NCBI GenBank assembly: GCA_036768485.1
Contig: JAVLUZ010000154.1
Span: forward strand, 21,381,896-21,445,895
Source of the DNA: Mermis nigrescens
Taxonomy: Eukaryota; Nematoda; Enoplea; Mermithida; Mermithidae
Direction of reading: 5' to 3'
DNA: 64,000 nucleotides
Shown: positions 1 through 9,107 of the stretch, piece after piece
Numbering within the stretch: the first letter of the stretch is position 1
How the letters are laid out: each line of letters starts with the position of its first letter
Translations under genes and position numbers: made by a program
The notes under the pieces: model-generated
What the model saw: only the letters and a program-made list of their open reading frames with translations
The model's database searches: none
Told to the model about the DNA's origin: nothing

Positions 1-215
1 CTGTCCTTAACATTTTGTAGCCTGTGAATACTAATATTCTGTGATATTTTGCCTGATTTAGGCTATTAAACGCAATGCTGAAGCTTTACAAAAATAAAGA
101 ACAATAACCAGCAGCGCCATGCGCCGAAAATTTTGACGTTTTAGCTCTTTAAACACAATTGTAAATGTAGAGCCGCCTTATGTCTACAAGGAATCGACAT
201 AGGTCGGATACATTA
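1..215. other. Left flank of the LTR element, no gene seen
   Basis: AT-rich DNA with no convincing reading frame. Its wording loosely resembles the repeat debris at 55.6-56.0 kb (for example the phrase gaaaattttgac next to a GCGCC motif), so it is probably old repeat. The last bases before the LTR (atta) do not match those after the 3' LTR (cttg). Confidence 0.4.
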
Positions 216-338
216 TGTAACAAATGTGATTTTCAGCATTCTTACTTACCGTAATCCGCACACTCCAAAGCTATCGTATACTTTATGTTTAATTACCGTA
301 AGATATCGAAAAACTTATTCTTAATTTTATTCGAGTAT

Positions 339-347
339 TATAAAAAG
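339..347 (+). promoter_or_regulatory. Probable TATA box of the LTR promoter
   Basis: TATAAAAAG lies about 120 bases into the LTR and is repeated at the same place in the 3' LTR. It is a good match to a TATA element. The transcription start itself cannot be read from sequence. Confidence 0.5.
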
Positions 348-574
348 TTTTACGGGCTTTTTATGTCTTTTTCGCATCTTTCTTAGACCACACATCTACA
401 TTCGTTGCGCATTTAGTCACTTGATCGTCATACGATGCCTACGCATATTTTTTTTGAATCTATATTCTCGAACGCTAGAATTCTTTTTCTTCTTTGAAAT
501 TATTCTCGAAATATTCTTATCTGACCACCTGACACGAGTTCTTTACTAAATTTCTGATTACAGTATGCTACCGT

Positions 575-793
575 ATGGTCGGGAGAATGATTAAAAACCT
601 TTCTCCGCCTATCCGAAGGAATTTCCTAAAAATTATAAAAGTCGTTGTCACCACTAAATTGTGTCATCTTCTACCGAATTTTCGGGTTGAATTCTTCGGG
701 AATTGCCGAGTGCCTGCGACTATTTTGCTTATTCGATTGAGCGTATTTGTGCATTATTCGATATTTATCATTTTGTGCTTAACATTTGCGTAA
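575..793 (+). CDS. Small 72-codon ORF inside the LTR
   Basis: An ATG-started 72-codon frame with a hydrophobic C-terminal third (LSVFVHYSIFIILCLTFA). It is identical in both LTRs (second copy 11031-11249). It lies between the putative promoter and the polyadenylation signal, so it would be an upstream ORF in the transcript. No domain is recognisable. Identity between the copies follows from LTR identity and is not evidence for coding, so this may be chance. Confidence 0.15.
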   Translation: MVGRMIKNLSPPIRRNFLKIIKVVVTTKLCHLLPNFRVEFFGNCRVPATILLIRLSVFVHYSIFIILCLTFA

Positions 794-796
794 CGA

Positions 797-802
797 AATA
801 AA
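797..802 (+). terminator. Polyadenylation signal AATAAA in the LTR
   Basis: AATAAA sits 46 bases before the LTR end, with the identical copy at 11253-11258 in the 3' LTR where it would act. It is the only canonical AATAAA downstream of the TATA box that sits this close to the LTR end. Confidence 0.5.
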
Positions 803-851
803 GACGCAAATCCAAAAGCAAAGACTTTGTTAGTGACGACCTGCTACAAAT

Positions 852-869
852 TGGCGCGACAAAGACAGG
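852..869 (+). other. Primer-binding site for a tRNA 3' end
   Basis: TGGCGCGACAAAGACAGG starts three bases after the 5' LTR. TGG complements the CCA of a tRNA 3' end, and this is the position where minus-strand priming occurs in LTR elements. Which tRNA matches was not determined. Confidence 0.7.
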
Positions 870-943
870 ACCGCGTTTGGAACTACAGAAATCTGGTCGA
901 CGAAACGTCTAACAAAATAAGAGACGACGTGGATAACGCAAGA

Positions 944-949
944 GTAAGT
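944..949 (+). promoter_or_regulatory. Candidate major splice donor in the leader
   Basis: GCAAGA|GTAAGT is a near-consensus donor lying after the primer-binding site and before the first gag ATG (1076). That is where retroviruses place the donor for subgenomic mRNAs. Env-like and exonuclease frames downstream both lack an ATG at their start, which would fit expression by splicing. Confidence 0.4.
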
Positions 950-1075
950 TCTAAGAATCGTGTTACTTTATCAGAGGAATTTGATAATATAATTATAAAT
1001 GCGAGAGATTCGATAAATCGACGGAGAACGCGTAGCAATCGATTATATTCTAATAATTCTGATATTGTAGACGAG

Positions 1076-2965
1076 ATGCCTGATAATCAATTAGAAGACG
1101 TGCAAGATCTTTTACAACAGACTGTAGGGCAAATTAGGCAACTTTACGATACTCGTCCTATTTCTCAAGCTTTTTGTAATTTAAAATCTTTTAGTGGAGA
1201 ACCTAATGATATAAATTGGTCGGAATGGGAGCGGAATTTTTCTAGAGTAACTATTTTGGCAGGAGCTACTGATCTGAGCCGGAAAGTTGCTTTATTATCA
1301 ACTTATTTGCGGGATTCTGCGCTTTCTCTGTATAACGAATTAGAAAAGAAAGTACCAGCATTAAATTCGTGGGATGAGTGGAAAAGGGCTTTTCTAGAAC
1401 GTTTTCCGGATAATAGGCAAATGGACGTAAAATATGAACAATTAATTGCACGTTCACAATTAAACGATGAAAATGTCACTACTTTTGGTACTGATATTAG
1501 GCGATTAGCAAAACGTGCGTTTCCATCGTGGAACGGTATAGGTGAAAATGATAGTATAATAAAAAATCACTTTATAAATAGATTGAATCCTACTTTGAGA
1601 CGTTGGGTTCAAAACGCGGAACCTAGAACTTTCGAAGATGCCGTTATAGAAGCAGAAAAGCAGGAGTTACGTGAGAAACAATGTGGGAGTAACTGGATGA
1701 GTAATTTAGCCACAACTGCGAATCAATTAGACACTTTAGTGAGACGATTAGGCGCAGTCAGTGTTGCAAATTCTGTACCGTCAGAAAGAAATCAGAATCA
1801 AAATCTCGATTCGACTGGCTCAAATCCTTTTTCGGCTTTTTCACAAAATTTTTCAACGAATCGAAATGGTAACAATTTTCATCAATTCGAACCTAATAGA
1901 AATTTTCAAAATCAGAGTCAGTTTAATCGAGGTGGCAGTTTTCGACCTTTCAGGAATTCTTATAGGGGTGTTGTCTCAAGAGGGCCCAATAATAACAATG
2001 ATAGAGCACGCTCTTATGAGAGAACTCCGGATGGTACAGTAATTTGTAGCTACTGTGGTCGAGCGGGACACTATCGCACGGCTTGCTTGCGCTGGCGTAA
2101 TGCACAAAATAATCAGTTTTCGAGTACCACGCGTATTGCGCAACGTAGTGGTCCATCGCGGGGTCAAGTGTCAGGTTCTCGCGGTGTTTCGAATACTCGA
2201 ATTGTAGGGAGTGCTCAACCTACAAGTCGACTAGTAGGCACTGATTTAGAGGTGGAGGAAAATATGGAGCACGAACTGCATCGTTTTCAACATGAAAATG
2301 AGGATTTCACTAATTTTGACCCACTTAACTGTGATGATGCAGAAATTTCTGATTTGTATACGGATTTTAATGTTCCTACCGCCTCTATCCGGGTTGTCCG
2401 TGGTGAATTAAAAGAAATGCGCCTGAATTCCCGAAAAAGCAGTAAAAATTATGTACCTAATGGGTTCCCTCAGGGATCAAGGGAGCACGACCACCCCATT
2501 AGAAGGATCCAGGTTAATGGCTCAAAATTTATAATAAAGGACGAAAGCTTTCAAGGTAATTTATTGGAAAAGAATTTAATTCTGGATCAAAATGATAAGC
2601 GGACTACGGATTATAAAGATATAGTGTATAAATGCAAGGCGCATAAAATTAAAACGGTACCGAAAAGAATTATGAGCCAATCTGTTATGAATAAGGTCGT
2701 AAAAGAAAAATATGAATTCAAATCATATGACGAAAAACCTAATTTGACTATAACTGTGACTCGAGATGGGGCGCGCGCAGTTTCAGTAAACAAGAGCACT
2801 TACGTACGATTAAATAGTAGTCTGTTACCTTTTATTTTGCATAGCTCTTTTGACATTCATTTCATTTACCGGGATCAAGGCCGAACCATACTATCGATGT
2901 GGGATGTCCAGGGGAGGGAGAGCCTTCTTCGTCCCTCCATATGCCGCCTGTCATCCGCCAAATGA
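1076..2965 (+). CDS. gag: Gag polyprotein (capsid and zinc-knuckle nucleocapsid)
   Basis: Structural protein that would assemble cytoplasmic particles and package the element RNA. The first in-frame ATG is at 1076; the same frame is open upstream into the LTR but without an ATG, so I start here. The N-terminal third contains a retrotransposon-gag (capsid) region with the pattern SWDEWKRAFLERF. A glutamine/asparagine-rich and arginine-rich linker follows, then one CCHC knuckle C-x2-C-x4-H-x4-C (CSYCGRAGHYRTAC, 2045-2086). The tail after the knuckle is acidic and then basic. The final about 150 bases overlap the envelope-like frame, which is in a different register. About 630 codons is rather long for an insect Ty3/gypsy Gag. 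No break is seen. Confidence 0.9.
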   Translation: MPDNQLEDVQDLLQQTVGQIRQLYDTRPISQAFCNLKSFSGEPNDINWSEWERNFSRVTILAGATDLSRKVALLSTYLRDSALSLYNELEKKVPALNSWDEWKRAFLERFPDNRQMDVKYEQLIARSQLNDENVTTFGTDIRRLAKRAFPSWNGIGENDSIIKNHFINRLNPTLRRWVQNAEPRTFEDAVIEAEKQELREKQCGSNWMSNLATTANQLDTLVRRLGAVSVANSVPSERNQNQNLDSTGSNPFSAFSQNFSTNRNGNNFHQFEPNRNFQNQSQFNRGGSFRPFRNSYRGVVSRGPNNNNDRARSYERTPDGTVICSYCGRAGHYRTACLRWRNAQNNQFSSTTRIAQRSGPSRGQVSGSRGVSNTRIVGSAQPTSRLVGTDLEVEENMEHELHRFQHENEDFTNFDPLNCDDAEISDLYTDFNVPTASIRVVRGELKEMRLNSRKSSKNYVPNGFPQGSREHDHPIRRIQVNGSKFIIKDESFQGNLLEKNLILDQNDKRTTDYKDIVYKCKAHKIKTVPKRIMSQSVMNKVVKEKYEFKSYDEKPNLTITVTRDGARAVSVNKSTYVRLNSSLLPFILHSSFDIHFIYRDQGRTILSMWDVQGRESLLRPSICRLSSAK

Positions 2966-4007
2966 GGGAGGACCTGAAATAAATGTCAACATCAGTGTAT
3001 GGATGCCAAAAACTGAATTAAATCAAGCGAAAGCAGTAAGATGCGTTCTAAGAAAACGTAAAATTTGCACAAATACTGGTTTTTTCGGATCTAAGGGTAT
3101 AGTTTTCGATCAAACTGAACAAATGGTTGTTAGTCCTAACACTTGTGTTCAAGTTTGGTTGGATAAAACATATCATGGAATGCCACTTTTTGAATTAAAA
3201 ACTGGGGTTTGGGCAACTAATAATTCGCTTAATTTAAAATTCATTTGGTGCTGCGTGGATAAATGTGAAATAACGACTAATATTCTAATCGAAGTAGGTA
3301 CCATCGCTGCTATAGATAATACATCTACTATAAGTGACCTGGGAGATACTGGAGGGTGCCCACCACAGAAGGGTTACTGTAATAATCCGTCTGGGACAAT
3401 TATATGGAATTCTACTGTTTTTGCTAATTTTTGTAAAATCGAAAAGCTAGGAGCGTATTTAGCAAGAATTGTAGGGACACATATAATTGTTGAGCACATT
3501 CAAGGAGCTTTCACATTAAAGCAGCCTACTAGCATTTGTGATTTAACTTCCGCATTTTTAACCGAACAAGGAGCCGTCATTCAATTCTTTTACGTAAATA
3601 AATCGTTAGCAGAACATTTACGTTTACAAAGTTCTAATTTTTCAAACACTTTTGAAGATTCGGATCCTCAGAATGCTAAATTTCAATATTTGTACGATAA
3701 AATTATTGAACAAAGCTTCAATTTATTCCGGAGCATGTGGACGGAATTGTGTCAATCAGCAAGGAAGCAGTTTAAAATGATATGGCAATTATTGAAAATA
3801 GATCCTACTTTAGGAGCTCGTGTATTATTAATGAGAAATAATATTGTTGCTTCATTTGCCGGTCAAGCTTTAATGATCTGGGAGTGTGAAGCCCTATACC
3901 CAGAAAAGATTTTTGGGATTATCGAATTAATGACACGTGTTATGAATATTTACCTGTACAGACTAATAATATTACATTATTTGTTGTTCCGGGTAGTCAT
4001 GATTTAA
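2814..4007 (+). CDS. env: Envelope-like glycoprotein ectodomain (N-terminal part)
   Basis: Open frame between gag and pol. Right after an in-frame TAA (2811-2813) it encodes a hydrophobic stretch ([16 protein letters not shown]) ending near KAEP, which looks like a signal peptide. A cysteine-rich region follows with several N-glycosylation sequons (NIS, NNS, NTS, NST, NKS, NFS). No ATG precedes the signal-like segment, so expression probably needs splicing or frameshifting from gag. Homologous coding appears to leave this frame near 3880-3900 and continue in the frame of the next ORF; the remaining C-terminal codons up to 4007 look like out-of-frame noise. There is no clear furin-plus-fusion-peptide block of the errantivirus F-like type, so the glycoprotein class is unassigned. 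It would act at a membrane, possibly in entry or budding. Confidence 0.65.
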   Translation: MVVCYLLFCIALLTFISFTGIKAEPYYRCGMSRGGRAFFVPPYAACHPPNEGGPEINVNISVWMPKTELNQAKAVRCVLRKRKICTNTGFFGSKGIVFDQTEQMVVSPNTCVQVWLDKTYHGMPLFELKTGVWATNNSLNLKFIWCCVDKCEITTNILIEVGTIAAIDNTSTISDLGDTGGCPPQKGYCNNPSGTIIWNSTVFANFCKIEKLGAYLARIVGTHIIVEHIQGAFTLKQPTSICDLTSAFLTEQGAVIQFFYVNKSLAEHLRLQSSNFSNTFEDSDPQNAKFQYLYDKIIEQSFNLFRSMWTELCQSARKQFKMIWQLLKIDPTLGARVLLMRNNIVASFAGQALMIWECEALYPEKIFGIIELMTRVMNIYLYRLIILHYLLFRVVMI

Positions 4008-6010
4008 TAACAATGTCACCTGTTGTTGATTGTAACCATCATACAGTAGGTATATATTTTGACTCTGAAATTGGATGGAGAACATCCTCGGGAGCGATTC
4101 AAGTTAGTTCTATTCCATCCGAAATTTCATCGGAAATTAAATGGAAAAAATTAACTTTTAATTCCCCTTCGATATTTCATGATCAGAAAGCAGGTATTTT
4201 GCCTACTTTTGGATTAATACGTAGCTATTCCTATCGAGTTCTGCAATTAGAACAACAGTTCGAAAGACTTTTAACTTATACTGCTGGCCTAACCCTTGAC
4301 CCAGAGGTTACACATAAAATTTTGAGCGGAGCTGCGTCCGCTGCATCAAATATTATGTTGGGACCTTCGTTAGCTATGGAAAATATAATTTCTTATGGTG
4401 GAACAAGCATTTTATCGTCTTTATCTCGACTTATTTCAGGACCTCTTCAGCTTATAATAAATGTAATTGTCATGGTTGCATTTATAGCGCTAAGCGTTAT
4501 TTTTCTCTGGTATCTTTTGAAATTTTTACGATACAGACGCAGAAGGAGTAAAAAACGGAAACGTAGAAGCAAATCTCCTAGAGATAGGCACCGATCTCCC
4601 GTTAATATTCAAACAATACACACTCTGTCAGCAGAAGTTAACGAGGAAAATAAATCAAATACATCAGAAAATAATTTTTCTATGGTCGATTTATTAAGTC
4701 AAACTTTTTCATCACTTTTAAAAAAGGAAAAGCAAGAAAAGCTACCTATGAATTTAAATCTGATTTCTGATTCTCGGGAGCGCTGTCCTTGTATCGATGT
4801 CTGGATGAACGATGAGGTGAATCCAGTCGTTGGTCTTTTGGACTGCGGATCCGATATTACGTTAGCGAGCTATCAACTTTGTGAAGAATTTCATCTAAAA
4901 ATAGAGCCACCGTTAGTGAGTCAGTTTAAAACGGCTACGGAAGATTTAGGTACAATTGTAGGTTGTGCTTGGGTGAAAATATCTCTAACACCTCCAACCA
5001 ACAATTTTTGCGTTCCAACGGAATTAATGCGTGTTCACATAACTAAAAAGTGTCCGAATAATTTAATTTTAGGCACTGATTATCTAAGGAGATTTCCGAA
5101 AACGGATTTACAATGGAAAAATCAAAAAGTTGATTTTGGAAAATTTAAAGTTCCAATGAAAGACTATTTATTTCTACCCGAAATAAGCAGAGGTGCTGTT
5201 ACGGTAAATAATACTGTCGAAATTCCACCACGATCTCTTGTCTTTCTTTGTGCACAAGTAGCAGTTCCGTATGCGCAATTTAATTCTCTACTTTTCGAGC
5301 CATATCCAAAATTTGCCGAAAAATATAATGTACAAGTTGCCTGTTCATTAGCAGAACCCGATCATGGTATTATTCCGGTAAGTGTTTTAAATGTCTCTGA
5401 AGCTCCTATCAGCATATATGCAGGGTCAAAAATAGGTAAAGTTCGATTATTCAAATCTCTCGAAAAAGTTGATTGTCCAACCGTTTATAATACTCAGAAA
5501 GTCAATTCTAGAATAGAATCTTGTGACAATTCTATTTCTGCGAAACTTCGGGAGATGCTTATCGGAATTCAAGATAATTTAACTCAAAATCAAAAAGTAG
5601 AACTTGGTAATCTTTTGATGCGTTTTAAAGATATTTTTGCGAAAGACGAAAATGACGTAGGACATACTACACTTACGGAGCATTATATAAAAATAAATAC
5701 TGGAGAGCCAATTCGTCAGTTACCCTATAGAGTACCTCAAAAGCAGCGAGAAGCTATTAATGAGGAATTAGGAAAAATGCTTGCAAAAGGAGTCATACGA
5801 CCATCGAAGAGTCCGTGGTCCAGTCCAGTGGTTTTAGTACCAAAAAAAGATGGGAGTTTCCGATTTTGCGTTGATTATCGAAAATTGAATGCAGTCACTA
5901 TAAAAGACTCGTACCCACTACCAAGAATTGACGATATTTTTGATACAGTTCAAAATGCATGTTTTTCTCAACCCTTGACCAGGCCTCCGGATACTGGCAA
6001 ATACCAGTAA
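3890..6010 (+). CDS. pol: Envelope membrane anchor fused in frame to protease and N-terminal RT
   Basis: One open frame (after TGA at 3887-3889; first ATG 4013). Its first part continues the envelope ectodomain. A helical region is followed by a transmembrane segment (about 4445-4525, core [20 protein letters not shown]) and a strongly basic tail ([13 protein letters not shown]). With no stop it then enters an aspartic protease with active-site LLDCGSD (catalytic D at 4841) and flap-side motif ILGTDYL. RT follows with [20 protein letters not shown] and [13 protein letters not shown]. The frame then breaks: RT continues in another register at 5959. The DCG triad replaces the usual DTG/DSG. Fusion of an Env anchor to Pro-Pol is unusual for Metaviridae, where env normally follows pol. 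Confidence 0.8.
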   Translation, partial: SPIPRKDFWDYRINDTCYEYLPVQTNNITLFVVPGSHDLITMSPVVDCNHHTVGIYFDSEIGWRTSSGAIQVSSIPSEISSEIKWKKLTFNSPSIFHDQKAGILPTFGLIRSYSYRVLQLEQQFERLLTYTAGLTLDPEVTHKILSGAASAASNIMLGPSLAMENIISYGGTSILSSLSRLISGPLQLIINVIVMVAFIALSVIFLWYLLKFLRYRRRRSKKRKRRSKSPRDRHRSPVNIQTIHTLSAEVNEENKSNTSENNFSMVDLLSQTFSSLLKKEKQEKLPMNLNLISDSRERCPCIDVWMNDEVNPVVGLLDCGSDITLASYQLCEEFHLKIEPPLVSQFKTATEDLGTIVGCAWVKISLTPPTNNFCVPTELMRVHITKKCPNNLILGTDYLRRFPKTDLQWKNQKVDFGKFKVPMKDYLFLPEISRGAVTVNNTVEIPPRSLVFLCAQVAVPYAQFNSLLFEPYPKFAEKYNVQVACSLAEPDHGIIPVSVLNVSEAPISIYAGSKIGKVRLFKSLEKVDCPTVYNTQKVNSRIESCDNSISAKLREMLIGIQDNLTQNQKVELGNLLMRFKDIFAKDENDVGHTTLTEHYIKINTGEPIRQLPYRVPQKQREAINEELGKMLAKGVIRPSKSPWSSPVVLVPKKDGSFRFCVDYRKLNAVTIKDSYPLPRIDDIFDTVQNACFSQPLTRPPDTGKYQ

Positions 6011-8361
6011 GAGATAATGATAAAGAGAAAACAGCTTTCGTAACATACAATGGATTATATGAATTCAATGTATTACCTTTCGGACTTTGTAACGCTCCAG
6101 CCACTTTTCAGCGTTTAATGGATCTAATTCTAACTGGTCTTCAATGGTCTACTTGTTTAGTATATCTGGACGACATATTAATTTTTGGCAAATCTTTTGA
6201 AGAACACCTAAATCGTCTAAAAGAAGTATTAAGCAGAATACAAAAAGCAGGTTTAAAGCTACGTTTGGAAAAATGTAAATTTTTCCTCACTAAAATTTCA
6301 TATTTGGGACACGAAATTTCCGCGGACGGAATCAGTCCAGACATAAAAAAGGTAGAAGCTGTTTCCAATTTTCCTACACCAAGAAACATAGATATTTTAA
6401 GAAGTTTTTTGGGGCTTGCAAGTTATTATCGACGATTTATTAAAGATTTTGCAAAAATCGCTTATCCTTTGCATGCTTTGCTAAAGAAAAATCGTGAATT
6501 TATCTGGTCAAAAGATTGCGATAACGCTTTTTGCATTTTAAAGAAAATGTTAACATCTGCTCCCGTACTAATACATCCAGATTTTCGGAAACCTTTTATA
6601 TTATTTACGGATGCGAGTTTAGAAGGACTAGGAGCTGTGCTTGCGCAAGAAAGCGAATCTGGGGAGAAGCCAATCGCTTATGCTAGTCGTAGTTTAACAA
6701 AAGCAGAGAAAAATTATAGCGTAACAGAGCAGGAAGCTCTGGCCGTCATTTGGTCGATAAAACATTTTAGGCAATATTTATTTCAGCAAAAGGTAACAAT
6801 AGTCACTGATCATTCTGCGCTTCAGCAAGTTTTGAAGAAACCGAATCCATCCGGACGCATAGCACGTTGGGGACTAGCGTTGCAAGATTTAAATGAATTA
6901 ACTATAAAGCATAGAAGTGGTAAAAAGCATAATAACGCGGATGCACTATCACGTAGTTTTGATGTGTCGACTACGGTTAATTACGTTCAGGGTCTAGAAG
7001 TCGAAAGCGAAGAAATTGACACGTTTCAGAATTTTCGCGAAAGTCAAGAAAATGATTGTTTTTGTAATACTCTTCTTGATTTTCTTGAAAATAATAATTT
7101 GCCGACAGACGAAAAAGAAGCTAGACATGTTCTAATGATCGCAGATAAATACGTTATTCTCAATAACATATTGTACTTTATAGGTACGGCACAAAATAAT
7201 CCAGAGGGAGAACCGAAATTAGTAGTACCCGAATCATTGCGGGAGGAAATTTTAGAGGCATGTCACGATGACGTTTTTTCAGGGCATTTCGGATTTGCAC
7301 GAACTTATGCTAAAATAAGATCACATTATTTTTGGCGCACAATTTATGCCGATACAAAAGATTATTGCGAAAAATGCATGAATTGTATCAGTCGAAAATC
7401 ACCAAAACAAAAAGTGAAGGCTAAATTAGTCTCATTGCCTGTCACCGGTCCTTTTGATCGAGTAGCAGTAGACATTTTAGGACCACTACCGTTAACTGAA
7501 AACGGGAATAAATACATAATAATATTCACCGAGTACCTAACGAAATATACTATGGCGCGCGCGATAAGTAACTGCACGGCGAACACAGTCGCCAAAATAT
7601 TCGTAAATGAAATAATTCTGAAACACGGAGCTCCGCTCGTGTTGCTTTCGGATAAAGGAACGAATTTTCTGTCCGAACTAGTGAATAAAATATGTCAGTT
7701 ATGTGGCACTAGGAAAGTGAACACTACGTCATACCATCCCCAAACCGATGGCTTAGTAGAACGTTTTAATAAAACTTTAGCGACTATAATATCAATGTAT
7801 GTGAATAAGCAACATAATGATTGGGATGATTTTTTACCATACGCATTATTTGCTTATAACACCGCAATACAAGAATCCACTAAATTTTCGCCTTTTTCTC
7901 TTCTCTTCGGGCGCATACCGAATTTACCTATAGATAGCGCATTAAATTTCGTTCCGAGTAGGTACAGAATAGATCTGGACGACTACGTAGATGAAATGCA
8001 GAGATTGCTTTCAACTTCGTGGAAACTTGCAAAACAGAATATTTCTGTTGCGCAAGAACGTCAAGCGAAACAGTATAATAAAAAAACGTATGAATTTTCC
8101 GTGAAAGCGGGTGATGAAATTTACCGGTTTGTCCCGGGAATAAAAGCAAAGCAAACGCCAAAGTTTTTACATCCTTGGCACGGACCATACGTTGTCTTAG
8201 AAGTTAAGTATCCTAATATAAAAATTAGGATGAAGACCGCTCGAAAAGAAAGCGTTGACAAATGGGTGCACATAAATTCTGTTAAACCAAAAGATAAAAT
8301 GAAATTTTTGCATAAAGGCGAAGCATTAGAGCCTAATGCGGAGAATGCGCCTAAAACTTAA
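5959..8361 (+). CDS. pol: Pol: reverse transcriptase core, RNase H, integrase
   Basis: Continues RT in a new frame. RT palm motif YLDD is at 6163-6174. RNase H carries D (TDAS, 6610), E (TEQEALAV), D (TDHSAL) and D (NNADALSR). Integrase has an HHCC finger (H in ACHDD, H in SGHFG, C-x2-C in CEKCMNC). Its catalytic D (7471), D (7651) and E (7759) give an exact D,D(35)E spacing, and a GPY/F-type module (HPWHGPYVV, about 8175-8200) follows. These enzymes copy the RNA to cDNA and insert it. All catalytic residues I looked for are present. The 5' boundary overlaps the preceding ORF by about 50 bases at the frame break, next to a run of T. A lysine-rich tail precedes the stop. Confidence 0.95.
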   Translation: MFFSTLDQASGYWQIPVRDNDKEKTAFVTYNGLYEFNVLPFGLCNAPATFQRLMDLILTGLQWSTCLVYLDDILIFGKSFEEHLNRLKEVLSRIQKAGLKLRLEKCKFFLTKISYLGHEISADGISPDIKKVEAVSNFPTPRNIDILRSFLGLASYYRRFIKDFAKIAYPLHALLKKNREFIWSKDCDNAFCILKKMLTSAPVLIHPDFRKPFILFTDASLEGLGAVLAQESESGEKPIAYASRSLTKAEKNYSVTEQEALAVIWSIKHFRQYLFQQKVTIVTDHSALQQVLKKPNPSGRIARWGLALQDLNELTIKHRSGKKHNNADALSRSFDVSTTVNYVQGLEVESEEIDTFQNFRESQENDCFCNTLLDFLENNNLPTDEKEARHVLMIADKYVILNNILYFIGTAQNNPEGEPKLVVPESLREEILEACHDDVFSGHFGFARTYAKIRSHYFWRTIYADTKDYCEKCMNCISRKSPKQKVKAKLVSLPVTGPFDRVAVDILGPLPLTENGNKYIIIFTEYLTKYTMARAISNCTANTVAKIFVNEIILKHGAPLVLLSDKGTNFLSELVNKICQLCGTRKVNTTSYHPQTDGLVERFNKTLATIISMYVNKQHNDWDDFLPYALFAYNTAIQESTKFSPFSLLFGRIPNLPIDSALNFVPSRYRIDLDDYVDEMQRLLSTSWKLAKQNISVAQERQAKQYNKKTYEFSVKAGDEIYRFVPGIKAKQTPKFLHPWHGPYVVLEVKYPNIKIRMKTARKESVDKWVHINSVKPKDKMKFLHKGEALEPNAENAPKT

Positions 8362-9053
8362 TAAAATTATATATAAAGAACAATACTCATATTTGTACAG
8401 AATTAATTAAATGTAATTATTATCTGAATAAATAATATTGTAACATTTGTCGAGTAAAGATACTGAAGATATTATGTGTATGTAAAGGATATTTATACAT
8501 ATTTGGTTGTATATATTGAAATTTTCTTCGTCAATATCTATTTAAATAACTCTCTTGAAAACTTTTGATCAAAATAAAACTAAAATTGCCAAAATATTGA
8601 AAATTTACCGGATAAAAAAAACTAACAAATCAAACTAAAATCTAAAATATTTCTAAAACAATATTTTACATTTTTATCTCTAATTCCGGGCGATAATACT
8701 GATCCTGGGATTACCGATTTATGGGGTTTACCGTTTCATGGGAAATACTGTGCAACGGGGAAGAAAATGATATAAAATATTTTTTTTTATACTGGAAAGT
8801 CATCATTCTTCATATTTTTATTTTTTTGGAAAAATAAGTGGTCAAAGTACTACCACTTTCCTAAAATCTGAAAATATTTTTCTGCATTTTTTTTGTAGAT
8901 GCTGTGGTCTTTTTTTCGCGTTTTATGTAATTTTTGAAATTATTTTTAATGACGAGAAACCAAATTGTTGTAAATAGTTACGTTTTTCAATGTCTAAATT
9001 CAAAATTTCAATTTGTTGTTTTATTGCGCGTTTGAAAATTGTAAATATCTGTA
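8362..9053. other. Non-coding spacer between pol and the exonuclease
   Basis: About 690 AT-rich bases with long T and A runs and no long ORF. It separates the AT-rich pol from the more GC-balanced exonuclease gene. It could hold the branch point and acceptor for a spliced exonuclease mRNA. Confidence 0.5.
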
Positions 9054-9054
9054 G
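9045..9054 (+). promoter_or_regulatory. Candidate 3' splice site before the exonuclease
   Basis: The sequence AAATATCTGTAG|TGCCGCC places an AG (9053-9054) exactly where the exonuclease frame opens, after TAA at 9042-9044. Upstream is a moderately T-rich tract. This fits a subgenomic mRNA joined to a leader donor such as the one at 944. Confidence 0.35.
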
Positions 9055-9107
9055 TGCCGCCAATCGTCAATGAGGCTGAGTTGCCATGGGAGCCGCTGAG
9101 TCGGGAG

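Larger units (their letters stand above)
216..848 (+). repeat. 5' LTR (633 bp)
   Basis: It starts TGTAACAAATGTGATT and ends GACGACCTGCTACA. It matches 10673-11304 base for base except for about four differences: TGTAACA versus TGTAGCA, and three one-base length differences in short homopolymers (cc/c, ttt/tttt, eight T/seven T). The terminal TGTAGCA/TGCTACA inverted repeat is typical of LTR ends. Confidence 0.95.

Noticed and set aside
1266..1457. Antisense frames within gag, pol and the exonuclease
   Set aside because: Shadows of the sense coding regions without independent evidence.
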